64,000 bases of DNA from Alcanivorax sp. (GTDB taxonomy: Bacteria > Pseudomonadota > Gammaproteobacteria > Pseudomonadales > Alcanivoracaceae): the NCBI RefSeq assembly GCF_002733835.1, contig NZ_NVWY01000001.1, positions 62,001 through 126,000 on the forward strand, written 5' to 3'. Positions within the stretch are counted from its first letter, which is position 1. The number at the start of each line of letters is the position of its first letter. The notes under the pieces are model-generated. The model ran no database searches. It worked only from the letters and a program-made list of their open reading frames with translations, and was not told where the DNA came from. The translations under genes and the position numbers were made by a program. This document shows positions 52,249 to 62,563 of the stretch, in pieces.

Positions 52249-53865
52249 TCACCCCTCTCTCTTCCCAAGCACTCGCTCCAGATACGACAGCAAGTCATCC
52301 GCATTGCTCACCGGCGCCCGGTAAGCCAGATGCCCGTCCGGGCGCATCAACCAGAGCCGGCCCTGATCGCCGAATGCGCTGGCAAACTCCCCTTCATGGT
52401 CACGCCAGATACGGGTGGTACCTTCCCGGGGCACATCTTCATCTGCGGTGGCCTGCGCCGCAATCACGGTCAGGTGCACGCGCTCACGGTATTCCTGCCC
52501 CAAACGATCACTCAAGGCATACATCACCAGCCGCTCGTTATGCTCGGGGGATTCGCTCAGCTGCAGCAACAAATGATGTACCGGTTTGCGCAACAAACCG
52601 TGCAACTGATGCAGATGCCCGGTGCGCACGGATTTCAGCGCCGCATCCGGCAGCCGATCGCCCGGCAGCGGCCCCTGATGCCGCCAGCCCACGTCGGCCT
52701 CCGGCCCACAGGTGACCAGCGGCGAATTGCGATAATGCACATCCAGCTGGCTGGCCGTACGCAGCAGTCGACTGGAAATATTGCGGCGGCTGCCCGCCAG
52801 CTTCAGCAGGGAATCCCGGCTGCGCCGCAACATCGGCAGTTTCACCAATGAGGCCCGCGACAGCATATCCACCCCGTAAAGCATTTTCTCCGCCACCGGC
52901 CGCCGTTCCTGCTCATAGCTATCCAGCAAGGCGCCCTGCCCAAACCCCTTGAGGTAAAACGCCAACTTCCAGCTCAGGTTGAACGCATCCGCGAGGCCGG
53001 TATTCATGCCCTGGGCGCCCAGTGGACTTTGCACATGGGCCGCGTCGCCGGCCAGGAAAACCCGGTTACGCCGGTAATGCTGAGCCAGCCGGCGCTGTAC
53101 GGAGAACTGGCTCAGCCAACGGGGTTCACCCAAATCAGGCACGTCCCCAAGAATCGACGTTAGCCGTTCGCTAAAGGGCGCCAGACTTAATGGTGTTTCC
53201 GGCGTCTCACGGCTGGCCATAATCAGCCGCCAGCCCTTCGGCAGAGGCAAGGCCAGCAACAGCCCTTCTTCCCGCAGGAAACCATGGGAGCGGTCGTTGC
53301 TCCAGGGCGCGTCCCAGGGCACATCCGCCAGCAGGAAATGCTCGCTGTAATCCACGCCCTTGAAACCGATGCCAAGCTGCTCACGCACCGTGGAACCCAC
53401 GCCATCGGCTCCCACCAGCAGCTCGGCATTGAATGTCTGCACCTCCGCCCCCTGGCGAATACGCGCTTGCACGCCGCTGCCGTCCTGACGGAAATCCAGC
53501 AGCTCGGCACTGCGAATCAACTCGCCGCCCAGCATCCGATATCGGTCGATCAACACCGCCTCCACCTCGGATTGCGGACAACTGAGCACCCACGGGTACG
53601 GCGCTTTCAGAGCAGTGAGGTCCAGTTCGAAGAGAAACCCTTTATCCCCGTATACCGATACAGCCTTGAGGCGCCGCGACGCCTTGCGGATCGGCGCCAG
53701 CACATCCAGCGCCTCAAAGATTTCCAGCGAACGGGCATGCAGGCCCAGCGCTCGGGAATACGGCGATGGCGCCGCAAGACGATCGATGATGCAACAGTGG
53801 ATACCGTGGCGGCGCAAGCCGATACCCAGTGCCAGCCCGGTGGGGCCCGCACCGACAATCAGCAC
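52249..53865 (-). CDS. FAD-dependent aromatic monooxygenase (PheA/TfdB family)
   Basis: 538 residues from the first classical start, GTG 53865, which begins inside the FAD Rossmann motif LIVGAGPTGLALGIGLRRHG. The family normally has about ten residues ahead; here they are IAISENRTPQ if translation starts at ATC 53895 (GGAGAG six bases upstream) or ATT 53889. Other motifs are VGADGVGSTVR and FLAGDAAHVQSPLGAQGMN (FAD GD motif). It hydroxylates aromatic or polyketide-like compounds using NAD(P)H. The substrate is unknown. Confidence 0.88.
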   Translation of the reverse strand: MLIVGAGPTGLALGIGLRRHGIHCCIIDRLAAPSPYSRALGLHARSLEIFEALDVLAPIRKASRRLKAVSVYGDKGFLFELDLTALKAPYPWVLSCPQSEVEAVLIDRYRMLGGELIRSAELLDFRQDGSGVQARIRQGAEVQTFNAELLVGADGVGSTVREQLGIGFKGVDYSEHFLLADVPWDAPWSNDRSHGFLREEGLLLALPLPKGWRLIMASRETPETPLSLAPFSERLTSILGDVPDLGEPRWLSQFSVQRRLAQHYRRNRVFLAGDAAHVQSPLGAQGMNTGLADAFNLSWKLAFYLKGFGQGALLDSYEQERRPVAEKMLYGVDMLSRASLVKLPMLRRSRDSLLKLAGSRRNISSRLLRTASQLDVHYRNSPLVTCGPEADVGWRHQGPLPGDRLPDAALKSVRTGHLHQLHGLLRKPVHHLLLQLSESPEHNERLVMYALSDRLGQEYRERVHLTVIAAQATADEDVPREGTTRIWRDHEGEFASAFGDQGRLWLMRPDGHLAYRAPVSNADDLLSYLERVLGKREG

Positions 53866-54046
53866 CTGCGGTGTGCGGTTCTCGCTAATGGCGATGGTAC
53901 ACTCTCCTTATGGCACCCTATTGGCGCCCCTGCCTGGCACTATGCCCACGGGGGTAGCCCGGTCTGCCTGCTGCCCACCGGACACGTCTCTGTGCCTGTG
54001 GCCTGCAACAGCCGCGCCAACACGTGAACGCTTACCCGAGCCCATC

Positions 54047-55174
54047 ATGGCACATTCCACCACACCCTCCATGACGCCTGCATCGCGCAAAATTATCCAC
54101 GTGGACTGCGACTGCTTTTACGCCGCCGTGGAAATGCGGGACGACCCTAGCCTGCGCGGCCGCCCGGTGGCGGTGGGCGGCGACCCGCACCGGCGTGGCG
54201 TGATTGCCACCTGCAATTACCCGGCGCGGCAATTTGGCGTGCATTCAGCCATGGCATCTTCCCAAGCCCTGCGGCGCTGCCCGGAACTGGTTATTGTGCC
54301 TCCGAACTTTGACAAATACCGCAAAGTTTCCGCCCAGATCCATGACATTTTTCGTCGTTATACAAGCCTGATCGAGCCGTTGTCACTGGACGAGGCCTTT
54401 CTGGACGTGAGCGCCAGCGAACAATTCGATAATAGCGCCACCCGCATTGCCCAGGCATTGCGCCAGGACGTTCGCCGGGAGGTGGCTATTACCGTGTCCG
54501 CAGGCGTCGCCCCCAACAAATTTCTGGCCAAGGTCGCCAGCGACTGGCGCAAGCCCGACGGGCTATTTGTGATTCCCCCGGCCCGGGTCGAGGAATTTGT
54601 GGCCGCCCTGCCGGTGAACAAGATTTCCGGGGTGGGCCGGGTCACTGGCGAGCGCATGGCCGGCCTGAACCTGAAAACCTGTGGCGACCTGCAACAGCTA
54701 AGCCGGCTGGAGCTGGGCCAGCACTTCGGCAGTTTTGGCGAGCGGCTTTATCACCTGTGCCGCGGTGAAGACAGCCGCCCAATCCAGACCGGCCGGCGGC
54801 GCAAATCGGTATCGGTGGAGCGCACCTACGACAAGGACCAGCTCACCCTGACGGACTGGCTCCGGGAGCTGGAGGGGCTGATTGAAAAGCTGAAGGAGCG
54901 GTTTGCCAAACTGGATCAGCATTACCTGATCAGCGGGCTCACCGCCAAGGTGAAGTATCAGGATTTTGTCAGCATGAGTTGTGACAAGGCCGGCAACGAC
55001 CTGGATGCCGCCCACTTCGAGGCCCTGTTCCGCCAGCTTTGGGAGCGACGCGAAGGCCCGGCCCGCCTGCTGGGCATCGGCGCCCGGCTGCGCGATTTGA
55101 AAGCGCCCCAGCAACCGGACCTGTTCCCGGAAGAAAGGGACAAGGCCCTGCATAGCCAGCGAAACCGGATGTGA
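54047..55174 (+). CDS. dinB: DNA polymerase IV (DinB, Y family)
   Basis: 375 residues from ATG 54047; a longer frame to 53615 lies opposite the monooxygenase and is not coding. Catalytic acids are Asp20 (IIHVDCDCFY) and Asp115-Glu116 (SLDEAFLDV). Little-finger signatures include SVERTYDKD. The C terminus (QPDLFPEERDK) resembles a beta-clamp-binding motif (QPDLF). It copies damaged DNA with low fidelity. A LexA box was not seen in the short upstream gap. Confidence 0.93.
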   Translation: MAHSTTPSMTPASRKIIHVDCDCFYAAVEMRDDPSLRGRPVAVGGDPHRRGVIATCNYPARQFGVHSAMASSQALRRCPELVIVPPNFDKYRKVSAQIHDIFRRYTSLIEPLSLDEAFLDVSASEQFDNSATRIAQALRQDVRREVAITVSAGVAPNKFLAKVASDWRKPDGLFVIPPARVEEFVAALPVNKISGVGRVTGERMAGLNLKTCGDLQQLSRLELGQHFGSFGERLYHLCRGEDSRPIQTGRRRKSVSVERTYDKDQLTLTDWLRELEGLIEKLKERFAKLDQHYLISGLTAKVKYQDFVSMSCDKAGNDLDAAHFEALFRQLWERREGPARLLGIGARLRDLKAPQQPDLFPEERDKALHSQRNRM

Positions 55175-55271
55175 CAGGAGGCGTGGCATGCTGCACGCTT
55201 CAACGCGGTGACAGGCCGGGGCAACCGGCAAGCAGTTTGTCTCGCACTGAAGCCTTATGGACGCGTAGCAC

Positions 55272-55306
55272 GCAGGTCAGATTAGCCTGAAAGGCGTAAT
55301 CCGACA
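55272..55306 (+). repeat. Interspersed ~35-base repeat, copy 4
   Basis: GCAGGTCAGATTAGCCTGAA followed by AGGCGTAATCCGACA. It lies 98 bases after the dinB stop. Confidence 0.85.
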
Positions 55307-55374
55307 TTTCGCTGGTGGCCCACGGCGATTCGCGTTCTTTGTTAACGCCAAAGAGAGAGCCCAGTTGGCGCCTG

Positions 55375-55396
55375 TTGCGTGCAGCGTGTGGCGTTC
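55375..55396 (-). repeat. Heptad-period repeat, family 3
   Basis: Plus-strand units TTGCGTG, CAGCGTG, TGGCGTT ending exactly at the stop codon of the small gene at 55397. A weaker run (GGCATGC, TGCACGC, TTCAACG) lies near 55187, after dinB. Confidence 0.65.
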
Positions 55397-55612
55397 CTAG
55401 TGCACCCTCTGACAAACCCGGTCGTGCAGATGCGCCGGAATCAGCCCATCCATCAATTCCCGGCCACGGCGCTGTACCGGCTCCATTTGCGCATCCAGGT
55501 AGGCATCCAGCGTGGCCACACAATCGGCGCAACGGGTGACGGTGGCCGAATCCGGGTGCTCGGACGCCGCTTTCACGGCCTGTTCCAGTTGGTTCAAATA
55601 TTTGAGCAACAT
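55397..55612 (-). CDS. Small conserved-looking protein, unknown
   Basis: 71 residues from ATG 55612 with AGGAGC seven bases upstream. It is alpha-helical throughout and has cysteines 28, 31 and 67 (TRCADCVATLD holds a CXXC). No family recognised. GC-rich third positions and a good ribosome site support it being real. It sits alone after dinB on the opposite strand. Confidence 0.6.
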   Translation of the reverse strand: MLLKYLNQLEQAVKAASEHPDSATVTRCADCVATLDAYLDAQMEPVQRRGRELMDGLIPAHLHDRVCQRVH

Positions 55613-56029
55613 GCTTTGCTCCTGAGTCTCACTCTCTGGGAAGACCTGTTCAGCGGCCCTCTAAACTGATCAAGCTTGGCCGATAATGACGACAACCTCA
55701 TGACAATGCGTTGCCCCATATCAACATAACAGGCGACCAAGCCTGTATCGGGAAGTCCTGCACGAAGAGTGCCTGTGAACATACCCGCCTTGATGTTAAA
55801 TCGGACGCACGTGCCGGCCCGTCGTTCCCCGATGAAATGTAAAAACACCTGTCCGCCGACGGGCGGGCTTCCGGCTTGAAAGCAGCCCCCTCACCCCCCA
55901 ACACTCCTTTCTCACCCGGACTACGGTACTCTCTTTCATTCTAGCTCTGGTACTTTCTCTGAAAGCGATGACAGAACAAGCTCAATACCGGTATTAAACC
56001 GACCTGCTTATTTGCGACGGACCGACCTT
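55613..56029. other. 417-base intergenic region upstream of ppnN
   Basis: The stretch separates the divergent genes 55397 and ppnN and must hold both promoters. A minus-strand open frame (55594-55848, GTG start) overlaps the small gene's start, has poor codon use and no recognised family; I leave it out. No clear operator, RNA or repeat was seen. Confidence 0.5.
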
Positions 56030-57397
56030 ATGACCGAAACGGTATCGACCATTGTGGCGCCGGAAGGCAGCCTGGAAATACTCAGCCAGCATGAAGTGGA
56101 GCGCCTGCGCGACACCTCCGGCAGCGGGCTGCATGATCTCTTGCGCCGCTGTGCCCTGGCGGTGCTGAACTGCGGCACGCCCACCGATGACAGCCGCGAG
56201 GTACTGGAAACCTACCACGACTTCGAGATCGAAGTGATCCAGGAAGACCGCGGGCTGCGCCTGAAGCTGGACAACGCCCCGGCCGGCGCCTTTGTGGACG
56301 GACGCATGATTCGCGGTATCCGCGAGCACCTGTCTGCGGTGCTGCGCGATATCGTCTACGTGGCCAACGAGATCCAGAACAACGACCGTTTCGACCTGAA
56401 TAACAGCGAAGGCATTACCAACGCGGTATTCCATATTTTGCGCAATGCCGGGGTACTCAAAGCCGGAGCGTCACCAAATATGGTGGTTTGCTGGGGCGGG
56501 CACAGCATCTCCCGACACGAATACGACTACAGTAAAAGCGTGGGCTACCAGCTGGGCCTGCGGCACAAGGATATCTGCACCGGTTGTGGTCCTGGCGCCA
56601 TGAAAGGCCCCATGAAAGGGGCCCATGTGGCCCATGCCAAACAACGGGAGAAAGAAGGCCGTTATCTGGGGATTTCCGAGCCCGGCATCATTGCCGCCGA
56701 AGCGCCCAACCCCATCGTCAACGAACTGGTGATCATGCCGGATATCGAAAAGCGCCTGGAAGCGTTTCTGCGCCTGGCCCACGGCATCATCGTGTTTCCC
56801 GGCGGGGTCGGCACCACCGAAGAGATTCTCTATTTACTGGGCGTACTGCTGCACCCGGACAACGCGGACATTCCCCTGCCCATGGTGCTCACCGGCCCGG
56901 CCAGCAGCGCCGATTACTTCCGCCAGGTAGATGCATTCATTCGCTATACCCTGGGTGACAAGGCGGCCGAGCGCTATCAGATCATTATCGATGACCCGGA
57001 AGCCGTGGCCCTGGCCATGTGCCACGGCATTGACCGGTTGACCCTGTTCCGCCGGGATAACGACGATGCCTTTTACTTCAACTGGCGCCTCAACGTGCCG
57101 CTGGCATTCCAGCACCCGTTCCTGCCCACCCACGAAGCCATGGCCGCCCTGAACCTGGACACAAATCAACCGGTCCACGAACTGGCCGCCAACCTGCGCC
57201 GCGCCTTCTCTGGCATCGTCGCCGGCAACGTAAAGGAACATGGCATCCACGCCATCGAACAGCACGGTCCCTACAAACTGCACGCCCCCAACGCGCTGAT
57301 GACGCATCTGGACGAGCTGCTCAAGGCATTTGTGGACCAGCAACGCATGAAACTGCCAGGCAGCCATTACGAGCCCTGTTATGAGCTGGTGGGGTAA
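56030..57397 (+). CDS. ppnN: Nucleotide 5'-monophosphate nucleosidase PpnN
   Basis: 455 residues from ATG 56030. The LOG/lysine-decarboxylase-like signature is FPGGVGTTEEILYLLGVLLH, with GCGPGAMKGPMKGAHVAHAK before it. Length and the long N-terminal domain match PpnN (YgdH), which releases the base from nucleotide monophosphates and is controlled by (p)ppGpp in E. coli. It stands alone, with a terminator after it. Confidence 0.92.
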   Translation: MTETVSTIVAPEGSLEILSQHEVERLRDTSGSGLHDLLRRCALAVLNCGTPTDDSREVLETYHDFEIEVIQEDRGLRLKLDNAPAGAFVDGRMIRGIREHLSAVLRDIVYVANEIQNNDRFDLNNSEGITNAVFHILRNAGVLKAGASPNMVVCWGGHSISRHEYDYSKSVGYQLGLRHKDICTGCGPGAMKGPMKGAHVAHAKQREKEGRYLGISEPGIIAAEAPNPIVNELVIMPDIEKRLEAFLRLAHGIIVFPGGVGTTEEILYLLGVLLHPDNADIPLPMVLTGPASSADYFRQVDAFIRYTLGDKAAERYQIIIDDPEAVALAMCHGIDRLTLFRRDNDDAFYFNWRLNVPLAFQHPFLPTHEAMAALNLDTNQPVHELAANLRRAFSGIVAGNVKEHGIHAIEQHGPYKLHAPNALMTHLDELLKAFVDQQRMKLPGSHYEPCYELVG

Positions 57398-57423
57398 CAG
57401 ATAACGGCTAATAACGAGCCACA

Positions 57424-57569
57424 CTGTAGGAGTTCCCTTCCAGGGGACGAACCGGCCCGTAAACATGGAAAGATCGAGATCACGGGTTGCTCAACCGTCG
57501 ATTGCAGCAGACGGTTATCTCTGTCGCCTCGCTGCGCTCGGTTCGTCCCCTGGAAGGAAACTCCTGCAG
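57424..57569. repeat. 31-bp inverted repeat enclosing an ~84-base centre
   Basis: The arms 57424-57454 (CTGTAGGAGTTCCCTTCCAG...) and 57539-57569 (...CTGGAAGGAAACTCCTGCAG) match as reverse complements apart from two bases. It sits 27 bases after the ppnN stop in the gap to the SDR gene. Confidence 0.8.
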
Positions 57570-57585
57570 CGGCTTCGTAGACAGC

Positions 57586-57613
57586 AAAAAGCCCCGGAAA
57601 ACCGGGGCTTTTT
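57586..57613. terminator. Bidirectional terminator between ppnN and the SDR gene
   Basis: AAAAAGCCCCGG (57586-57597) pairs with CCGGGGCTTTTT (57602-57613) around AAAA. It serves the convergent genes on both sides. Confidence 0.9.
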
Positions 57614-57617
57614 CGTG

Positions 57618-57652
57618 TTGCATGTAGCGTGACGCGTGCTGCGTCTCCTGTG
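57618..57652 (-). repeat. Heptad-period repeat, family 3
   Basis: Plus-strand units TTGCATG, TAGCGTG, ACGCGTG, CTGCGTC, TCCTGTG, ending at the TAG stop of the SDR gene (57653). Its first unit equals one in the array at 13356. Confidence 0.75.
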
Positions 57653-58423
57653 CTACCGCGGCTGCATACGGATACCGCCATCGATACGGATGGTTTCGCC
57701 GTTGAGGAATTTGTTCTCGATCATGTGGCACACCAGCTGACCATATTCCTGCGGATGCCCCAGGCGTTTCGGGAACTGGGTCATTTCGATCAGCGGCTGC
57801 TTCACCTTGTCCGGTGCCGCATTCATCAGCGGGGTGTTGAAAATCCCCGGGGCGATGGTATTGCAACGGATACCCAGTGGCGCCAGATCACGGGCGATGG
57901 GCAGCGTCATGCCGACCACGCCGCCTTTGGTTGCCGCGTAAGCAACCTGACCAACCTGGCCATCAAAGGCTGCTACCGAGGCGGTATTCACAATCAGGCC
58001 GCGCTCGTTATCTTCACCCGGCTCATTCTCGGCCATGGCTGCCGCCGCCAGGCGCGCCACATTGAAAGTACCGATCAGGTTGATCTGCACCACCATGTTG
58101 AATACGCCCAGATCGTGCGGCTTGTTCTCGCGGCCCACGGTTTTCATGGCAGAACCCACACCGGCGCAGTTAACACACACATGAATGGCACCAAACTTGG
58201 CCACGGTGGCCTCCACCGCGGCTTTAACCGAGGCTTCGTCTGTCACGTCAGTCTGGGTGAAGGCTGCATTATCACCAAGCTGGGCCGCCACTTCCGGGCC
58301 TTTCTTGTCGTCACGATCAAAAATCATGACCTTGCCGCCCTTGGCAATAATCGCTTCTGCAGTCGCCTGGCCCAGGCCTGAGGCACCACCCGTAATCACG
58401 GCCACTTTATCGGTAATATTCAT
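57653..58423 (-). CDS. Short-chain dehydrogenase, 3-hydroxyacyl-CoA dehydrogenase-like
   Basis: 256 residues. Nucleotide-binding TGGASGLG (11-18) and NNAG-like NCAGVG (85-90), catalytic Ser149, Tyr162 and Lys166 (YAATKGG). The close overall match to HSD17B10-like enzymes (DRDDKKG after strand 2 favours NAD) suggests 3-hydroxy-2-methylacyl-CoA or 3-hydroxyacyl-CoA oxidation in fatty acid or branched-chain catabolism. It is monocistronic. Confidence 0.88.
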   Translation of the reverse strand: MNITDKVAVITGGASGLGQATAEAIIAKGGKVMIFDRDDKKGPEVAAQLGDNAAFTQTDVTDEASVKAAVEATVAKFGAIHVCVNCAGVGSAMKTVGRENKPHDLGVFNMVVQINLIGTFNVARLAAAAMAENEPGEDNERGLIVNTASVAAFDGQVGQVAYAATKGGVVGMTLPIARDLAPLGIRCNTIAPGIFNTPLMNAAPDKVKQPLIEMTQFPKRLGHPQEYGQLVCHMIENKFLNGETIRIDGGIRMQPR

Positions 58424-58611
58424 ATGCTCTCCTTCTTGTGAAAGGTAGAAAGGTAAAGAGGGTCCATAAAAGGTTATCGCAGAGTATACCCAGCTCGGCG
58501 CAGAGGCTCATTGTTGCTTTCGCTCAAACCGGGACTGCTTTAAGGTGAGATTGCGTCATTGCAGTCATTATCAAACAAACCGCTTTGACCCACGGCATGG
58601 GAGGGAAAGCC

Positions 58612-59877
<1,266 letters not shown>

Positions 59878-59912
59878 CAGGCGCACCACTCCGACTTCTT
59901 GCAGAGGCTAAG

Positions 59913-60902
59913 ATGAAGCATCAACAGACTCCGTTGAACCACCAGCAGCTTTGCCCGAACCTGACGTTTTACGATCTGTACCCACCAGCCACCGATATGC
60001 TTGCGGAGGTCAGCCAGTCCCTTTCAGCTCCCGGCCCGTCCCTGCACCCCAAGTATTTTTACGATGAAGCCGGCTCCGCCCTGTTTGACCGCATCACCCG
60101 CACCCCGGAGTACTACCCCACCCGTACCGAAACCTCACTGCTGACCGGCTATGCTGAAGAAATCCAGGCACGGCTCAACCAACCGCAAACCATTGCCGAA
60201 CCCGGTGCCGGTAGCTGTGAAAAAGTGCGCCTGCTGCTGGATGCCTGGCAGCCCCGTCACTACATGCCACTGGAAATTTCCCGTGAGTGCCTGCTTGGCG
60301 CCTCTCGCCAACTGGCCCAGGATTTTCCCGACGTGCACATCAGCGCCGTGTGCGCCGATTACTGCCAGGCGATGGCCATGCCACAAGCCTTGGCACAACC
60401 GGGGCGGGTGGTGTTTTTTCCCGGCTCCACCATTGGCAATTTTGAACCGGCCGCCCGCAGCGAATTTCTCAAGGGGCTACGCAAACTGGCCGGCCCCGGC
60501 GGCGCCCTGCTGATCGGCGCGGATTTACAAAAGGCCGATACACAGCTGAATGCTGCCTACAACGATGCCCAGGGGCTTACTGCGGCCTTCAACCTGAACG
60601 CCCTGCATCACCTGAACCGGGAACTGAACTGCCAGTTCGACACGGACAACATGCGCCATGTGGCGTTCTATAACCGCGCACAGCAACGCATTGAGATGCA
60701 CCTGGAGTGCCTGTGCGATCAGGACATCCAGCTGGGAGAACGCAGCCTGACCCTGAAAAGCGGTACCCGTATCCATACCGAGAATTCCTACAAATTCACC
60801 GTAGAAAGCTTCAGTGCCGAACTGGTCGCCGCCGGTTTCACCCCGCTAAGCTGCTGGACGGACCCACAAAGCCTGTTCAGCCTGCACCTGGCCCAGGCAT
60901 AA
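59913..60902 (+). CDS. egtD: L-histidine N-alpha-methyltransferase EgtD
   Basis: 329 residues. Family features are PKYFYDEAGSALFDRI and PEYYPTRTE (near 46-73) and AdoMet-binding EPGAGSCEKVR (96-106). It methylates histidine three times to hercynine, the EgtB substrate. egtC and egtE are absent, so a two-gene arrangement common in proteobacteria is present; the lyase step may be done elsewhere. Confidence 0.93.
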   Translation: MKHQQTPLNHQQLCPNLTFYDLYPPATDMLAEVSQSLSAPGPSLHPKYFYDEAGSALFDRITRTPEYYPTRTETSLLTGYAEEIQARLNQPQTIAEPGAGSCEKVRLLLDAWQPRHYMPLEISRECLLGASRQLAQDFPDVHISAVCADYCQAMAMPQALAQPGRVVFFPGSTIGNFEPAARSEFLKGLRKLAGPGGALLIGADLQKADTQLNAAYNDAQGLTAAFNLNALHHLNRELNCQFDTDNMRHVAFYNRAQQRIEMHLECLCDQDIQLGERSLTLKSGTRIHTENSYKFTVESFSAELVAAGFTPLSCWTDPQSLFSLHLAQA

Positions 60903-61046
60903 CGGGAACGTAAAAGCTGTGCCCCCCGATTGCGCAAATAGTGTGAACCGGTTCCAGTGCCGTTATACTGAGCGGCGTTTTTCTGTCCATACTTGCCAAC
61001 GATAATAAATGGGGCTGCGGTGATAACCGTGGCATAGGGAGATCGG

Positions 61047-61571
61047 ATGCTTGAACTGATCAGCGCAGCGCGCCGGCGTAAACGCCCGCCTACGCACCAG
61101 TTGTTTGATGTGGTCACCATGGAATTCCGGGTGGGCCTGCTGGATATCGACCTGAACATGCATCTGAACAACGCCAAATACCTTAAGTTCATGGACCGTA
61201 GCCGGCTGGAACATGCCGTGGTCACCGGCTTGCTCAACCGCATGCTCGAAGCCCGCTGCAACGGTGTCGTGGCCAATACCGAAATTGCCTATATCCGTGA
61301 ACTGCGCCCCTATCAGCAATTTCAGGTGCATACCCGGATCCTCGGCTGGGACGACAAATACGTGTACTACGACCAGCGTTTTGAATCCCAGCGCAAACTG
61401 CACACCCACGCCCTGCTGCGCGTTGCCAATGTCTACGGTGGCAAATCGGTGAGCCCACAGACGGTGCAGGAAATGACCGGCATGAACCTGACCTCCCCCG
61501 CCTTGCCGGAATATGTGGAGCAATGGAAGCGTTTGCTGCAGACCAAGCGGCGGTTGACGGAAAGCGACTAG
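61047..61571 (+). CDS. Hotdog-fold acyl-CoA thioesterase-like protein
   Basis: 174 residues from ATG 61047 (GGGAGA upstream). The core LLDIDLNMHLNNAKYLKFMD (LDxxxHxNNxxYL) is the 4HBT_2/THEM6-type hotdog signature, and the length fits. It probably hydrolyses an acyl-CoA, but several of these proteins have no proven activity. The gene is followed by a heptad array and a palindromic terminator. Confidence 0.85.
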   Translation: MLELISAARRRKRPPTHQLFDVVTMEFRVGLLDIDLNMHLNNAKYLKFMDRSRLEHAVVTGLLNRMLEARCNGVVANTEIAYIRELRPYQQFQVHTRILGWDDKYVYYDQRFESQRKLHTHALLRVANVYGGKSVSPQTVQEMTGMNLTSPALPEYVEQWKRLLQTKRRLTESD

Positions 61572-61578
61572 CGACCTG

Positions 61579-61615
61579 GCTACGAGCTACGAGCTACGAG
61601 CTACGAGCTACGAGC
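61579..61615 (+). repeat. Heptad-period tandem repeat, family 2 (5 exact units)
   Basis: Five exact copies of GCTACGA start 7 bases after the thioesterase stop codon. Confidence 0.95.
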
Positions 61616-61653
61616 AGCAAGATAGCCCAAGATACGAATAAAACAACCGCCCA

Positions 61654-61691
61654 ACAGTAAAAAGCCCCGAACGTTCGGGGCTTTTTACTGT
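61654..61691. terminator. Perfect 38-base palindrome, bidirectional terminator
   Basis: ACAGTAAAAAGCCCCGAAC joined to its exact reverse complement with no spacer. It has GC core and A/T outer arms, so each strand ends in a T run. It stands between convergent genes. Confidence 0.92.
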
Positions 61692-61695
61692 TCAC

Positions 61696-61730
61696 CTAGC
61701 CACTAGAAGCTCGCAGCTCATAGCTGCTTA
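61696..61730 (-). repeat. Heptad-period repeat, family 2
   Basis: Plus-strand units CTAGCCA, CTAGAAG, CTCGCAG, CTCATAG, CTGCTTA; the last includes the TAA stop of the DUF2846 gene. Confidence 0.8.
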
Positions 61731-62321
61731 TTCCGTCGAATAGGTATAAAACGGCGCCCAGCGCTTCTCTTTCACGCCACTGCCACCGTAATACACCCCC
61801 GGCTCATCCAGCCGCAGATCGGCGATTTCCCGCAGCGCCAGCGCGCGGGGCACCTGTTGCAGTGGCCCGGCCTGCTGGTAGTCTTCCGGGTTGGCAACCA
61901 GCTCTTCCATATCCAACGGACGGGTTTCCGAATAGCGGAAGAAGTATTCCTGCCCACCATCCACCTTCAATGGCATCTCAAACACCATCTTCAGATACAA
62001 CACACTGAGCGGGCGGCGAGCATAGAAATCGTGGGTGCCCGCGGGCAGTTCCAGCCATTCATAGGCACCGGCCTTCAGGCCGAACAATTGGGAGGAATCC
62101 ATGAAAAATACCGGCGCCTGGACTTCTTCGTAGCCCCAGCGGGTAATCGGACGGTAGATATAGACCATGGCATTACGTGGATCGAGCGTATCCATGGGGG
62201 CAAAGGTTTTCCCCTTCGGCGCATCCAGGAACGCCCCGGGGGTGGAAGGAATCCCCATTCCCACTCCAGAACAACCCGAAATAACCCAAAGGCAAGCCGC
62301 CAGCAGCACAGCCAATCGCAT
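61728..62321 (-). CDS. DUF2846 lipoprotein
   Basis: 197 residues with signal peptide and lipobox ISGC (Cys17). The DUF2846 region (AMVYIYRPITRWGYEEVQAP; ELPAGTHDFYARRP; GGQEYFFRY) is clear. It is an envelope lipoprotein of unknown role. Its stop lies within the terminal unit of a heptad array. It is convergent with the thioesterase. Confidence 0.88.
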   Translation of the reverse strand: MRLAVLLAACLWVISGCSGVGMGIPSTPGAFLDAPKGKTFAPMDTLDPRNAMVYIYRPITRWGYEEVQAPVFFMDSSQLFGLKAGAYEWLELPAGTHDFYARRPLSVLYLKMVFEMPLKVDGGQEYFFRYSETRPLDMEELVANPEDYQQAGPLQQVPRALALREIADLRLDEPGVYYGGSGVKEKRWAPFYTYSTE

Positions 62322-62563
62322 TATTATTCTCCAGCGTTGCCATATCCGGTGCTCCCGGATCGGCCCTGTTTATTATTGCGTGCAATATAAAAGCATTTTG
62401 ATGGCCCAACTATGGCCGATTTACCCGCATTGCTCAAGCGCGAGAGGCCCGGCATGCCGGCTCTGGGGCCCGCCCCATACGGCGTGGCGGGCAAGCGCTC
62501 AATTTACCGGCAACCGACCAGCGCCGCTCTCCCAGAGCCGGGGTTTTCTGTTAGGATTTCGCC

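Noticed and set aside
53615-54046. Extended dinB start
   Set aside because: This part is the antisense of the monooxygenase; DinB homologues start near 54047.
55594-55848. 84-codon minus-strand open frame upstream of the small gene
   Set aside because: Poor codon use, no ribosome site, overlap with the next start, and no family match.
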